From: Gemmatimonadales bacterium UBA4456
GTDB taxonomy: Bacteria; Gemmatimonadota; Gemmatimonadetes; Longimicrobiales; Gaopeijiaceae
NCBI GenBank assembly: GCA_002390225.1
Contig: DGOW01000061.1
Coordinates: forward strand, 8,327 to 43,122
Direction: 5' to 3'
Length of the DNA stretch: 34,796 nt
Part shown: positions 22,592 through 29,046 of the stretch, one piece after another
Layout: each line of letters starts with the position of its first letter
How positions within the stretch are numbered: position 1 is the first letter of the stretch
Made by a program: the position numbers and the translations under genes
The notes under the pieces: model-generated
What the model was told of the DNA's origin: nothing
The model's database searches: none
Seen by the model: the letters and a program-made list of their open reading frames with translations, nothing else

Positions 22592-23095
22592 ATGCGTCGT
22601 TTTGGGTCTGCCCTCAGTGCGGTCTCCGCGCTCGCCATCATGGCGGTGCCTGCGGATGCGCAGCTGAGGTTCGGTGGCCATGCGGCCATGATCACGGGTC
22701 TCGATGAGATCGCGACCGACGTCAAGAATCCGCTCGACGGAACGTTCGGCTTGGGCGGTCGTGTGGGTTTCGAGCCGCCGTTGATACCGGTTGGCGTGTA
22801 TGGGTCGGTTACGTATTTCTTCGCCGACGGGACGGAACTCAACTACTGGACCGGCTCGGTCTTCGGTAAGCTCGGTTTGCCGCTCCCGATCTTGCAGCCG
22901 TACGCGCTCCTCGGCATTCGGCGCCGTGCGTCCAGCGCTAGCGGACTGTCGGAGTCCGACAGTGGCTTCTTTGCCGGTATCGGTGTCCAGCTCAGCTCTA
23001 TCTTCATCGAGGGTGCGATGGATTTCATCGATGAAGAGATTCCGGATGTGAACAACAGCCCCATTGTTCTGAAGGGTGGATTCATCATCGGGTAG
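22592..23095 (+). CDS. Small outer-membrane beta-barrel protein
   Basis: 167 residues. ATG 22592 follows AAGGGAG (22578-22584) at 7 nt. Signal peptide about 1-21 ending ADAQ. The mature part has alternating polar and apolar residues in short strands with Gly-rich turns (FGLGGRVGFEPP, YGSVTYFF, YWTGSVFGKLGLPL, YALLGIRRR, GFFAGIGVQLS, VLKGGFIIG), as in an eight-stranded OmpA/OmpX-like barrel. I cannot assign a ligand. It is the first gene of a plus-strand run of envelope genes and is followed by a hairpin. Confidence 0.8.
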   Translation: MRRFGSALSAVSALAIMAVPADAQLRFGGHAAMITGLDEIATDVKNPLDGTFGLGGRVGFEPPLIPVGVYGSVTYFFADGTELNYWTGSVFGKLGLPLPILQPYALLGIRRRASSASGLSESDSGFFAGIGVQLSSIFIEGAMDFIDEEIPDVNNSPIVLKGGFIIG

Positions 23096-23133
23096 TGACG
23101 ACATGAGGTAGCCGCTTTTCGCGGCATCTTTCC

Positions 23134-23170
23134 GGCGGGAGGCGGCTGTGGCTGTCTCCCGCCCTTGTCG
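23134..23170 (+). terminator. Hairpin downstream of the barrel gene
   Basis: GGCGGGAG (23134-23141) pairs with CTCCCGCC (23156-23163) across 14 nt, followed by a weakly T-rich CTTGTCG. A smaller hairpin GCCGC/GCGGC (23111-23125) precedes it. Likely a weak or partial terminator. Confidence 0.45.
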
Positions 23171-23206
23171 TTTCAGTGCACTTCCTCGAGCCAGCGAGGG
23201 GAAGTC

Positions 23207-23443
23207 ATGGTGCGGACACCACTGATCGCGAATGGCCTGGTGATTGCGCTTGTGGGAGGTGCTGTTTTGAATCCGGTCGCGGACCAGGACCGCCGTCCTT
23301 CCGGCGTCATCTTCCGGGTGTCTACCGAGTTGTTCGGCTTGCTCGATCGTCTCTCGTGGCCGCCCCAGGTCGAACGCAGTCGCTGGTACGGGACCCCCCT
23401 GGACCTGATGACCCGCTCCTACAATCCGCTGGCGGGGAACTGA
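23207..23443 (+). CDS. Small hypothetical protein, 78 residues
   Basis: ATG 23207 follows a purine-rich GAGGGGA (23196-23202). The N-terminus has one hydrophobic helix (LIANGLVIALVGGAVL, about 6-21), either a signal peptide or a membrane anchor. The remainder is soluble, with RVSTELFGLLDRLSWPPQV and ends in TRSYNPLAGN. No family is recognised. The good ribosome-binding site and fit within a run of envelope genes support it being real. Confidence 0.55.
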   Translation: MVRTPLIANGLVIALVGGAVLNPVADQDRRPSGVIFRVSTELFGLLDRLSWPPQVERSRWYGTPLDLMTRSYNPLAGN

Positions 23444-23548
23444 CTCCTGCGCCTCAACGGGCGAGAACGCGGTGTAATAGGCATCGTCTTGGACGTCATA
23501 CGGTACGACGAATAACTGAGCGCTGTTCATGATCTCAAGGAGCCGACC

Positions 23549-23941
23549 ATGACCCACAGACTGTTGTCTCGCTCGATTCTGGCCTTACTTCTGATTGGCG
23601 GCGTTACGTCTGGGTGCGCGTCCTCAGGCTTCGCAGGTTCAACTCGGGATTTATCCGGTGATAACGACGAGATCCTCACGATTACCGTTCGCAATCAGCA
23701 GCTTGAGGAGGCGCGTGTCTACCTGTGGGTGGACGGGCAGCGAGAACGACTCGGCTCCGTTCGTTCGAACGCGTCCGAGGTTTTCCATCACCCAATAGAC
23801 GCGATCCGGGCCGTTCAGATGGAATTCGATGTGATTCTCGGGCCACGGTGCATCACCCCGGGGGTATCGCTCGGTCCCGGCGATGACGTCGACGCCATCA
23901 TTCCAAGCCAGCTGGTCGCGTTCGCTGGCAACTGCCGATAA
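23549..23941 (+). CDS. Small lipoprotein, 130 residues
   Basis: ATG 23549 follows AAGGAG (23537-23542) at 6 nt. The signal ends in the lipobox VTSGC (Cys23), giving a lipid anchor. The mature domain is beta-rich (ILTITVRNQQLEEARVYLWV, then ERLGSVRSN, AVQMEFDVIL) and resembles a small immunoglobulin-like or transthyretin-like sandwich. Two further cysteines (GPRCITPG and the final GNCR) may form a disulfide. Function unknown. A loose promoter-like TTGGAC (23489-23494) lies upstream. Confidence 0.75.
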   Translation: MTHRLLSRSILALLLIGGVTSGCASSGFAGSTRDLSGDNDEILTITVRNQQLEEARVYLWVDGQRERLGSVRSNASEVFHHPIDAIRAVQMEFDVILGPRCITPGVSLGPGDDVDAIIPSQLVAFAGNCR

Positions 23942-23973
23942 CCGTTGGAGGTCAGACGATCACCGCTTCTGTC

Positions 23974-24708
23974 TTGAACGCCATACGTTCACTACTGGCC
24001 GTAGCCGCAGTCCTCGTTCTGGTCTCTTGCTCCACCGCCGTTGAGGATCAGCCCGAGTTTTCCGCAGATTCCGAGGGCGATGCTGGCCGCCTCTCACCGC
24101 CTCAGGAGAGGGTGCTGAGCGGCATGCTCGTGATGGGTCCCGAGGTTCGCACGCTCAAACCGTGCACTGAGCAAACAGAGTTGTGGGTGATTCCTGTGGA
24201 GTCCGTTCAGCGAGCATACGACGAGGTCGCTGAGGAAGCGTACCAACCGGTCTTCGTGGAGGTCGAGGGTGTCCGTGAAGCGTCTCCCGCCGCCGGATTC
24301 GGAGCGGACTACTCGGGCCAGCTGAGGCTTGTGGCGCTCTTGCGGGCGGAGTCTGCTGAAGAGGGGTTCGGTTGTGGTGAGGAGCTTACTGACGTCCTTT
24401 TCAAGGCCAGCGGTCAGGCGCCGTTCTGGCACCTGCGCGTGTTCACGGAGCAGATCATGCTTGCGACACCCGATATTCCCCAGACCATCTTCCTGGGGGT
24501 TCGGCCCACGCCGTTGGAGAGCGGATGGCGCTTCGAATCCCTGTCCACGGGGCCGGAAACGGTACAGCTTCGTTTGGACCTGACTCGGGAGCGGTGTTCG
24601 GACGCGATGACCGGCTCGGTGTATACGTGGATCGCGACGCTGGACATCGGAGGCGAGGTGAGGCGTGGCTGCGGTTGGGAAGGGGAACTCGCTCCCGGCA
24701 GAAGGTGA
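23974..24708 (+). CDS. Lipoprotein with COG3650-like domain
   Basis: 244 residues. The start is TTG 23974, the only one upstream that gives the complete lipoprotein signal (lipobox LVSC, Cys19). The C-terminal half has the COG3650-like pattern FKASGQAPFWHLRVF followed about 75 residues later by RCSDAMTGSVYTWIATLDI and RRGCGW, matching the F-x-A-x-G-x-x-P-F-W and C-S-D-x-M-x-x-x-Y ... G-C signature often found beside META/HslJ domains. The N-terminal domain is unrecognised. A META-domain lipoprotein is encoded directly downstream, which strengthens the assignment. Probable envelope stress or integrity role, by association only. Confidence 0.7.
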   Translation: MNAIRSLLAVAAVLVLVSCSTAVEDQPEFSADSEGDAGRLSPPQERVLSGMLVMGPEVRTLKPCTEQTELWVIPVESVQRAYDEVAEEAYQPVFVEVEGVREASPAAGFGADYSGQLRLVALLRAESAEEGFGCGEELTDVLFKASGQAPFWHLRVFTEQIMLATPDIPQTIFLGVRPTPLESGWRFESLSTGPETVQLRLDLTRERCSDAMTGSVYTWIATLDIGGEVRRGCGWEGELAPGRR

Positions 24709-24748
24709 AGCCGCAACGGCGAATTATGAACCGGGGGGAGCTTCAGGG

Positions 24749-25267
24749 ATGACGCAGATATACTGCTACGGGGTTGTCCTCGTCTCGGCGCTTGTGACCG
24801 CGGCCTGCGGAGGCCGAGAAGAGGCATCGGGCTCCAGTGAGCCCGCAAACGCAGCCGCTTCGGCGGTCCTGGCCTCGCAAGGGATGGCTCTTTCCGATCA
24901 TCCGTGGCGGCTCGTCGCCATCGACATGCTGGATGGCGAGGACTTCAACGCGCCGGCTGGTTCGGAGCCCACGGTGATCTTCTTGGAGGAAGCCAATCCT
25001 GCGGGCTCTCGTCTCATGATGGGGTCGACGGGCTGCAGCGGCTTTAACGCTACGTACGACGCAGGCCGTGGCGGCCGACTGGTAGTCGGCCGCGCGATCA
25101 CTACGCGCATGGCTTGTCCCGACGAGGTAATGCGGATCGAGCAGTTCTTCCTGACTGGCCTGAAAAGCACCCGTACCTACACCATTGACGATTCTGGCCT
25201 CTGGATCGACTTCGGAGGTGGAGTGCTCCACTTCGCAGCCGACGACGCAGGCTCGGGCACCCACTGA
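24749..25267 (+). CDS. META-domain (HslJ-like) lipoprotein
   Basis: 172 residues from ATG 24749, with GGGGAG (24735-24740) 8 nt before it. Lipobox VTAAC. The META domain is clear: HPWRLVAIDMLDG, PTVIFLEE, TGCSGFNATYDAG, then RAITTRMACPDEVMRIEQFF, with a closing GLWIDFGGGVLHF strand. HslJ-type META proteins are envelope or secreted proteins linked in E. coli to heat shock and novobiocin resistance; biochemical activity is unknown. Its TGA overlaps the ATG of the next gene by one base (TGATG), indicating translational coupling. Confidence 0.85.
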   Translation: MTQIYCYGVVLVSALVTAACGGREEASGSSEPANAAASAVLASQGMALSDHPWRLVAIDMLDGEDFNAPAGSEPTVIFLEEANPAGSRLMMGSTGCSGFNATYDAGRGGRLVVGRAITTRMACPDEVMRIEQFFLTGLKSTRTYTIDDSGLWIDFGGGVLHFAADDAGSGTH

Positions 25268-25932
25268 TGGCGCGACCGTGGTGGTGCGGTAGACGCGCTC
25301 TGCTCTGGGGCACCGCGATCGCGCTGGTTGCGGGGGCGGCGTGCTATCCGGGTGAGATCGAGGGTGTAGGCGAGGTCGATCTCGTCATGACCGCATACGA
25401 TCCCGGTGCTTCATTCCGATCCTTTGCCACCTATGTGATGCCAGACACGATCATCCGTGTCGACGCGGCCGGGACCGATTTGCCTCCGGCTCCGGACCTC
25501 GATCAACAGGTTCTGGATGCCGTCGCGACCGAGCTTGCTGCCTTGGGCTATGTGCGGCTGGAGCCTTCGTCGCTGGCTGCTCCGGATGTGGTGGTCGTAC
25601 TCACGGTCAACGTGCGGGAGGTCCCTCACTGGACCGACGGGTTCTGGTGGAGTTACTGGGGCTGGTTTGAGGGCTGGAGCCAGTGGTCTCCCTCTTGGGA
25701 TGCAGGCTGGGCGCCATGGTACCCATGGGCTCATAAGTACGCAGGAGTCCGCGGACCGGGCACGCTTCAGATCACTATGATCGATTCAGATCAGCCGACC
25801 GCAGAGGCACGGGCGATTCCCGCGGTCTGGGCGGCTGCCATCGATGGTCTCTTCACGGGTGCCGAGGCCAGCGTGATCTCGCGTTTTCAGTCACTGGTCC
25901 GACAGGCCTTCGATCAGTCGCCGTACCTCTAG
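25267..25932 (+). CDS. DUF4136-like lipoprotein with Trp-rich segment
   Basis: 221 residues. Lipobox GAAC (Cys26). The layout is that of DUF4136 lipoproteins: an early DFRSFATY-like strand (ASFRSFATYVMP), helix LDQQVLDAVATELAALGY, strand PDVVVVLTVNV, then an aromatic-rich loop and a C-terminal helix (ASVISRFQSLVRQAFDQSP). The loop (about residues 122-158) holds eleven tryptophans in under 40 residues. Coupled to the META gene through TGATG. Function unknown; such proteins are usually anchored in the outer membrane. Confidence 0.75.
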   Translation: MARPWWCGRRALLWGTAIALVAGAACYPGEIEGVGEVDLVMTAYDPGASFRSFATYVMPDTIIRVDAAGTDLPPAPDLDQQVLDAVATELAALGYVRLEPSSLAAPDVVVVLTVNVREVPHWTDGFWWSYWGWFEGWSQWSPSWDAGWAPWYPWAHKYAGVRGPGTLQITMIDSDQPTAEARAIPAVWAAAIDGLFTGAEASVISRFQSLVRQAFDQSPYL

Positions 25933-25945
25933 GGTGGGCTCAGGG

Positions 25946-26554
25946 ATGATGACAAGGTGTGGGCGGGTAATCGTGGTTCTTCTCATCTTGGGTCTCAGCG
26001 TGTCCCCGGTAAGCGCGCAGCGCGCTGGCAGGTGGACGTTCCACCCGCAGTACTCGATGGTGCTTCCGATGAGTGACGAAACGAGGGAGTTCGTCGATGG
26101 ATTCTCCTGGCGCGGCGGGACCATCGATATCGAGCGCGGTGCTACGGATTACATCGCGATCGGGGCCTCATTCGGTTGGCATGTGCTGTCTGAGGAGAAC
26201 ACTAAAACCAGTGTCTTCCCCGATGGGGCCATCAGTGGCAGGGCGCTTCGCCATGTGAACTCAGTCCCGCTCATGGTCACGGGCAAGATCGCACTGGGCT
26301 CAAGGGACGGTATCCAGCCCTGGTTCGGCGTCGGCGGAGGCACCGTCTGGATTGAGAGCCGAACGGAATCAGGCGCCCTGGCGGCCGAGGACACCAACTG
26401 GCATCGGATCGCGATGGGAGAGGCAGGGCTGCGCATCCCCCGCGACAGCGGCGCGACGATCACGCTCAGTGCGAGGTACCAGCGTGCCTTCGAGACGAAG
26501 GGGCTTGAACGGGAATATGTGACCTTCTCGGTCGGGTACCTTCTGGGCGGTTGA
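25946..26554 (+). CDS. Outer-membrane beta-barrel protein
   Basis: 202 residues from ATG 25946, the better of the close starts (GGGTGGG at 25932-25938, 7 nt upstream; an in-frame GTG at 25934 lies within it). Signal peptide ends PVSAQ. The mature protein has alternating strands typical of an eight-stranded barrel (AIGASFGWHVL, HVNSVPLMVTGKIAL, PWFGVGGGTVWIE, IAMGEAGLRIPRD, TITLSARYQRAF, YVTFSVGYLLGG). It closes the run of envelope genes and is convergent with the ABC exporter, 30 nt away. Confidence 0.8.
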   Translation: MMTRCGRVIVVLLILGLSVSPVSAQRAGRWTFHPQYSMVLPMSDETREFVDGFSWRGGTIDIERGATDYIAIGASFGWHVLSEENTKTSVFPDGAISGRALRHVNSVPLMVTGKIALGSRDGIQPWFGVGGGTVWIESRTESGALAAEDTNWHRIAMGEAGLRIPRDSGATITLSARYQRAFETKGLEREYVTFSVGYLLGG

Positions 26555-26584
26555 CCTGCGGCTAGGTCCGCCGATGAACCCAGA

Positions 26585-28369
26585 CTAGATTCGCGCTTGG
26601 ACCGTGTAGAGCTGGTGGTATCTGCCCTTCATCCCCATCAGCACGTCGTGGCGCCCCCGTTCGACGATCTCGCCGCCTTCCAGGACGAGGATCAGATCCG
26701 CCCGTTGAATTGTGGTGAGGCGGTGCGCGATGACGATCGTGGTTCGGTCACGCAGGAGATCGTCGAGACTAGCCTGAATGAGCGCCTCGCTCTCCGTATC
26801 CAGTGATGATGTCGCCTCGTCCAGAAGCAGGATTCTCGGATTGGCGAGCAGTGCGCGAGCGATAGTAACGCGCTGACGCTGTCCACCGGACAGCTTCACG
26901 CCACGCTCTCCGATGACCGTCTCCAGCTTATCCGGGAACCGATCAGTGAATTCGGTCACGTACGCCTTCTCAGCCGCGTCGTCGATCTCGATATCCGTGG
27001 CTGACGGCCGGGCAAAACGAAGGTTTTCCCGGATGGTCCCGTCGAAGAGAAAGTCGTCCTGGAAGACGAGTCCCAACTGCTTGCGATAGCTAGCAAGCTT
27101 CACCCTCCGAAGGTCCACGCCGTCGACGGTGACCTCTCCGGATACCGGTGTCAGGAACGAGGCAGCGAGTCCCGCCATAGTCGATTTTCCTGAACCAGAG
27201 CTCCCGACGAGTGCGACAACCATCCCAGGTTTCGCTTCGAACGAGACGCCCTGCAGGACCGTCTTGTCCTCCTCGTATTGGAAGTGGACATCGTCGAAGA
27301 CGATATGCCCTTTGACGGCGGGCATAATCTCCGTGCGCTCGGGATCATCGTCCTCCCGAGGCCAGCTGAGAAGCTCGGATGTCCGGTCGAGACCGGCAAA
27401 AGCTTCGGTCATCTGGGTGCCGATGTTCGCCATCTGGATGACCGGGGCGATCATGAATCCGAGGAAGAGGATGAAGGAGACGAGGTCTCCAGCGGTGAGG
27501 ACTCCCTGTCCGATCAGCCAGCTTCCGTACCCGAGGATGAGCACACTCGCCATCCCCATGAAGAAGGTCCCCAGGCTGGTGACCATGCTCGACGTTGTGA
27601 GCGTCGTCTTCACGTTGTTGAAGATGCGCATGACACCTTCGAGGAAGATCTCTCCTTCCTTGTCGATAGCGTGGAAGCCTTTGATCACTCGGATGCCCCC
27701 GAGGGCCTCGGTCAGACGACCGGTCACTTCGGCGCGGATCTTACCTCGTTCGCGGAACGCGGGGCGCAGCGTCTGGAAGGCCCGGGTCGACACGAAGCCG
27801 AACGCAGCCAGGGGAACCAGAGCGATCACCGTCATGATCGGGTTGATGCGCACGAGGAAGGAGAACGCGACGATCGCCGTCACCGTGCCGCCTACGAGCT
27901 GAACCAGGCCTGTGCCGACGAGATTTCTAACGCCTTCCACATCGTCCATGATCCGTGATACGAGCTCACCGGACTTGGTGTTGTCGAAGACGTGGACCGG
28001 AAGCTCGAGAACGTGCTTCTGCACTTGAGCGCGAAGACTCGCGATCAGGTGCTGCGCCTCGACACTGAGCAGCATCGTGAGCGCGTACGATGTGGATGCC
28101 TGAAGCAGGATTGCGAAGGCTACAGCGCCGAGTACGATGCTGGGGTCCGGGAGCGCTTCCAGTCCAAGGGGATCGGTGCCCGCGTTGGGCGTAATCGCGA
28201 GAGCGCCGTCAATCAGGTACTTCGACGCGGCGGGCAGGACCAGCGCGGACAGCCGGTTGGCCAGGATCAGGACGAGTCCGAGCCCAATCAATTTCTTGCG
28301 AGGCCAGACGATCTCCTCGAACGCGTGACGGAGGCTCGCGCCCGAGATCTTCTTCATGGGTTTTGACAT
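26585..28369 (-). CDS. ABC exporter, MsbA/ABCB-type half transporter
   Basis: 594 residues from ATG 28369 (MSKPMKK); a longer frame to 28411 exists but adds an unlikely N-terminus. Six membrane helices fill about residues 30-315, including SIVLGAVAFAILLQAS and LVSFILFLGFMIAPVI. The ATP-binding half has Walker A GSSGSGKST (389-397), signature LSGGQRQR (about 500), Walker B ILLLDEATSSLD and the H-loop His in VIAHRLTT. As a fused TM-NBD half transporter it works as a homodimer, flipping lipids, lipid A, peptides or drugs outward. The sequence alone does not choose among these; an MsbA-like lipid role is plausible beside envelope genes. It lies head-to-head with the lipoprotein gene at 28460. Confidence 0.93.
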   Translation of the reverse strand: MSKPMKKISGASLRHAFEEIVWPRKKLIGLGLVLILANRLSALVLPAASKYLIDGALAITPNAGTDPLGLEALPDPSIVLGAVAFAILLQASTSYALTMLLSVEAQHLIASLRAQVQKHVLELPVHVFDNTKSGELVSRIMDDVEGVRNLVGTGLVQLVGGTVTAIVAFSFLVRINPIMTVIALVPLAAFGFVSTRAFQTLRPAFRERGKIRAEVTGRLTEALGGIRVIKGFHAIDKEGEIFLEGVMRIFNNVKTTLTTSSMVTSLGTFFMGMASVLILGYGSWLIGQGVLTAGDLVSFILFLGFMIAPVIQMANIGTQMTEAFAGLDRTSELLSWPREDDDPERTEIMPAVKGHIVFDDVHFQYEEDKTVLQGVSFEAKPGMVVALVGSSGSGKSTMAGLAASFLTPVSGEVTVDGVDLRRVKLASYRKQLGLVFQDDFLFDGTIRENLRFARPSATDIEIDDAAEKAYVTEFTDRFPDKLETVIGERGVKLSGGQRQRVTIARALLANPRILLLDEATSSLDTESEALIQASLDDLLRDRTTIVIAHRLTTIQRADLILVLEGGEIVERGRHDVLMGMKGRYHQLYTVQARI

Positions 28370-28459
28370 GATCGCAGAAGATACATGATCGACGGCCCTT
28401 TGCGGGTGCATCGGGGTAACGGCGTTGACTTCACCGTTTTCTGACTAGCTGGAGAGTCT

Positions 28460-28894
28460 GTGCGCGCTGTACGTCGCAGGTACGCCGTCCTTTTGATCCC
28501 GTTCCTGGCCGCGTGCGCCGGTGACACCCTGCTCGGGTTCAAGATCGGTGACATCGGTGGGCTGTGGATTGCCTCCAGCTACGAATACGTGAGCACCGCA
28601 AACCCATCGCTGCGAGTCGACATCGTGGTGCGTGACCGAGCCTTGTTCACTCTTTCCGTGGATGACTCCGTGCAGCCCCCGGTCGTCGGTTCGACGCTGG
28701 ACGATGGTCTCGGTGGGAACTCGAATCGCTCTGGGGAGGTCGACATTCGTCAGGGTCTGCTGACTCTTGGTCTGGAGACGTATGTGGTCGTGCACGAAAA
28801 CGACCAGATGACACTCACGAATGAAAGTGTCGGATTTGATTTCGGAAGCGGGATCGAGCCCGCCACGGTTGTGATCAGCCTCGATCGCGTCTGA
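28460..28894 (+). CDS. Small lipoprotein, 144 residues
   Basis: GTG 28460, with GGAG (28451-28454) 5 nt upstream. Basic N-terminus MRAVRRRYAVLLIPF and lipobox LAAC (Cys19). The mature part is beta-rich (GDIGGLWIASSYEYVS, VDIVVRDRALFTLSV, TYVVVHENDQMTLTNESVGF, ATVVISLDRV), consistent with a small lipocalin-like or other barrel domain. No family is recognised. A TTGACT (28425-28430) upstream could be a -35 box. Followed by stem-loops before leuS. Confidence 0.7.
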   Translation: MRAVRRRYAVLLIPFLAACAGDTLLGFKIGDIGGLWIASSYEYVSTANPSLRVDIVVRDRALFTLSVDDSVQPPVVGSTLDDGLGGNSNRSGEVDIRQGLLTLGLETYVVVHENDQMTLTNESVGFDFGSGIEPATVVISLDRV

Positions 28895-28897
28895 TAC

Positions 28898-28938
28898 GCA
28901 GGCAGGTTTGAGCCTGCCCGCGCCCCTTGGGCGGGCTT
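28898..28938 (+). terminator. Overlapping stem-loops between the lipoprotein and leuS
   Basis: GGCAGG (28901-28906) pairs with CCTGCC (28913-28918), and GCCCGC (28916-28921) with GCGGGC (28931-28936), followed by TTCC. The two stems share 28916-28918 and cannot form fully together. The simplest role is a terminator; the mutually exclusive pairing could also act as an attenuator for leuS. Confidence 0.45.
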
Positions 28939-29046
28939 CCTGGCCCATGTAGCTTTTGCCCTTCCCTGCGCAGCTCTTCAGCGGTTTTACACGAGCGCTG
29001 CGCCCTCGGCAACATTGGTCAGCCGGCGAATTTCCGCTCAGCAGTC

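Noticed and set aside
22571..23557. Minus-strand frame of 328 codons opposite the barrel and small hypothetical genes
   Set aside because: It crosses two genes with good Shine-Dalgarno sites and signal peptides, and has no recognisable content.
28895..29046. T-box riboswitch in the leuS leader
   Set aside because: The leader is short and lacks the conserved T-box bulge sequence (AGGGTGGNACCGCG) and a specifier stem. Only simple hairpins are visible.
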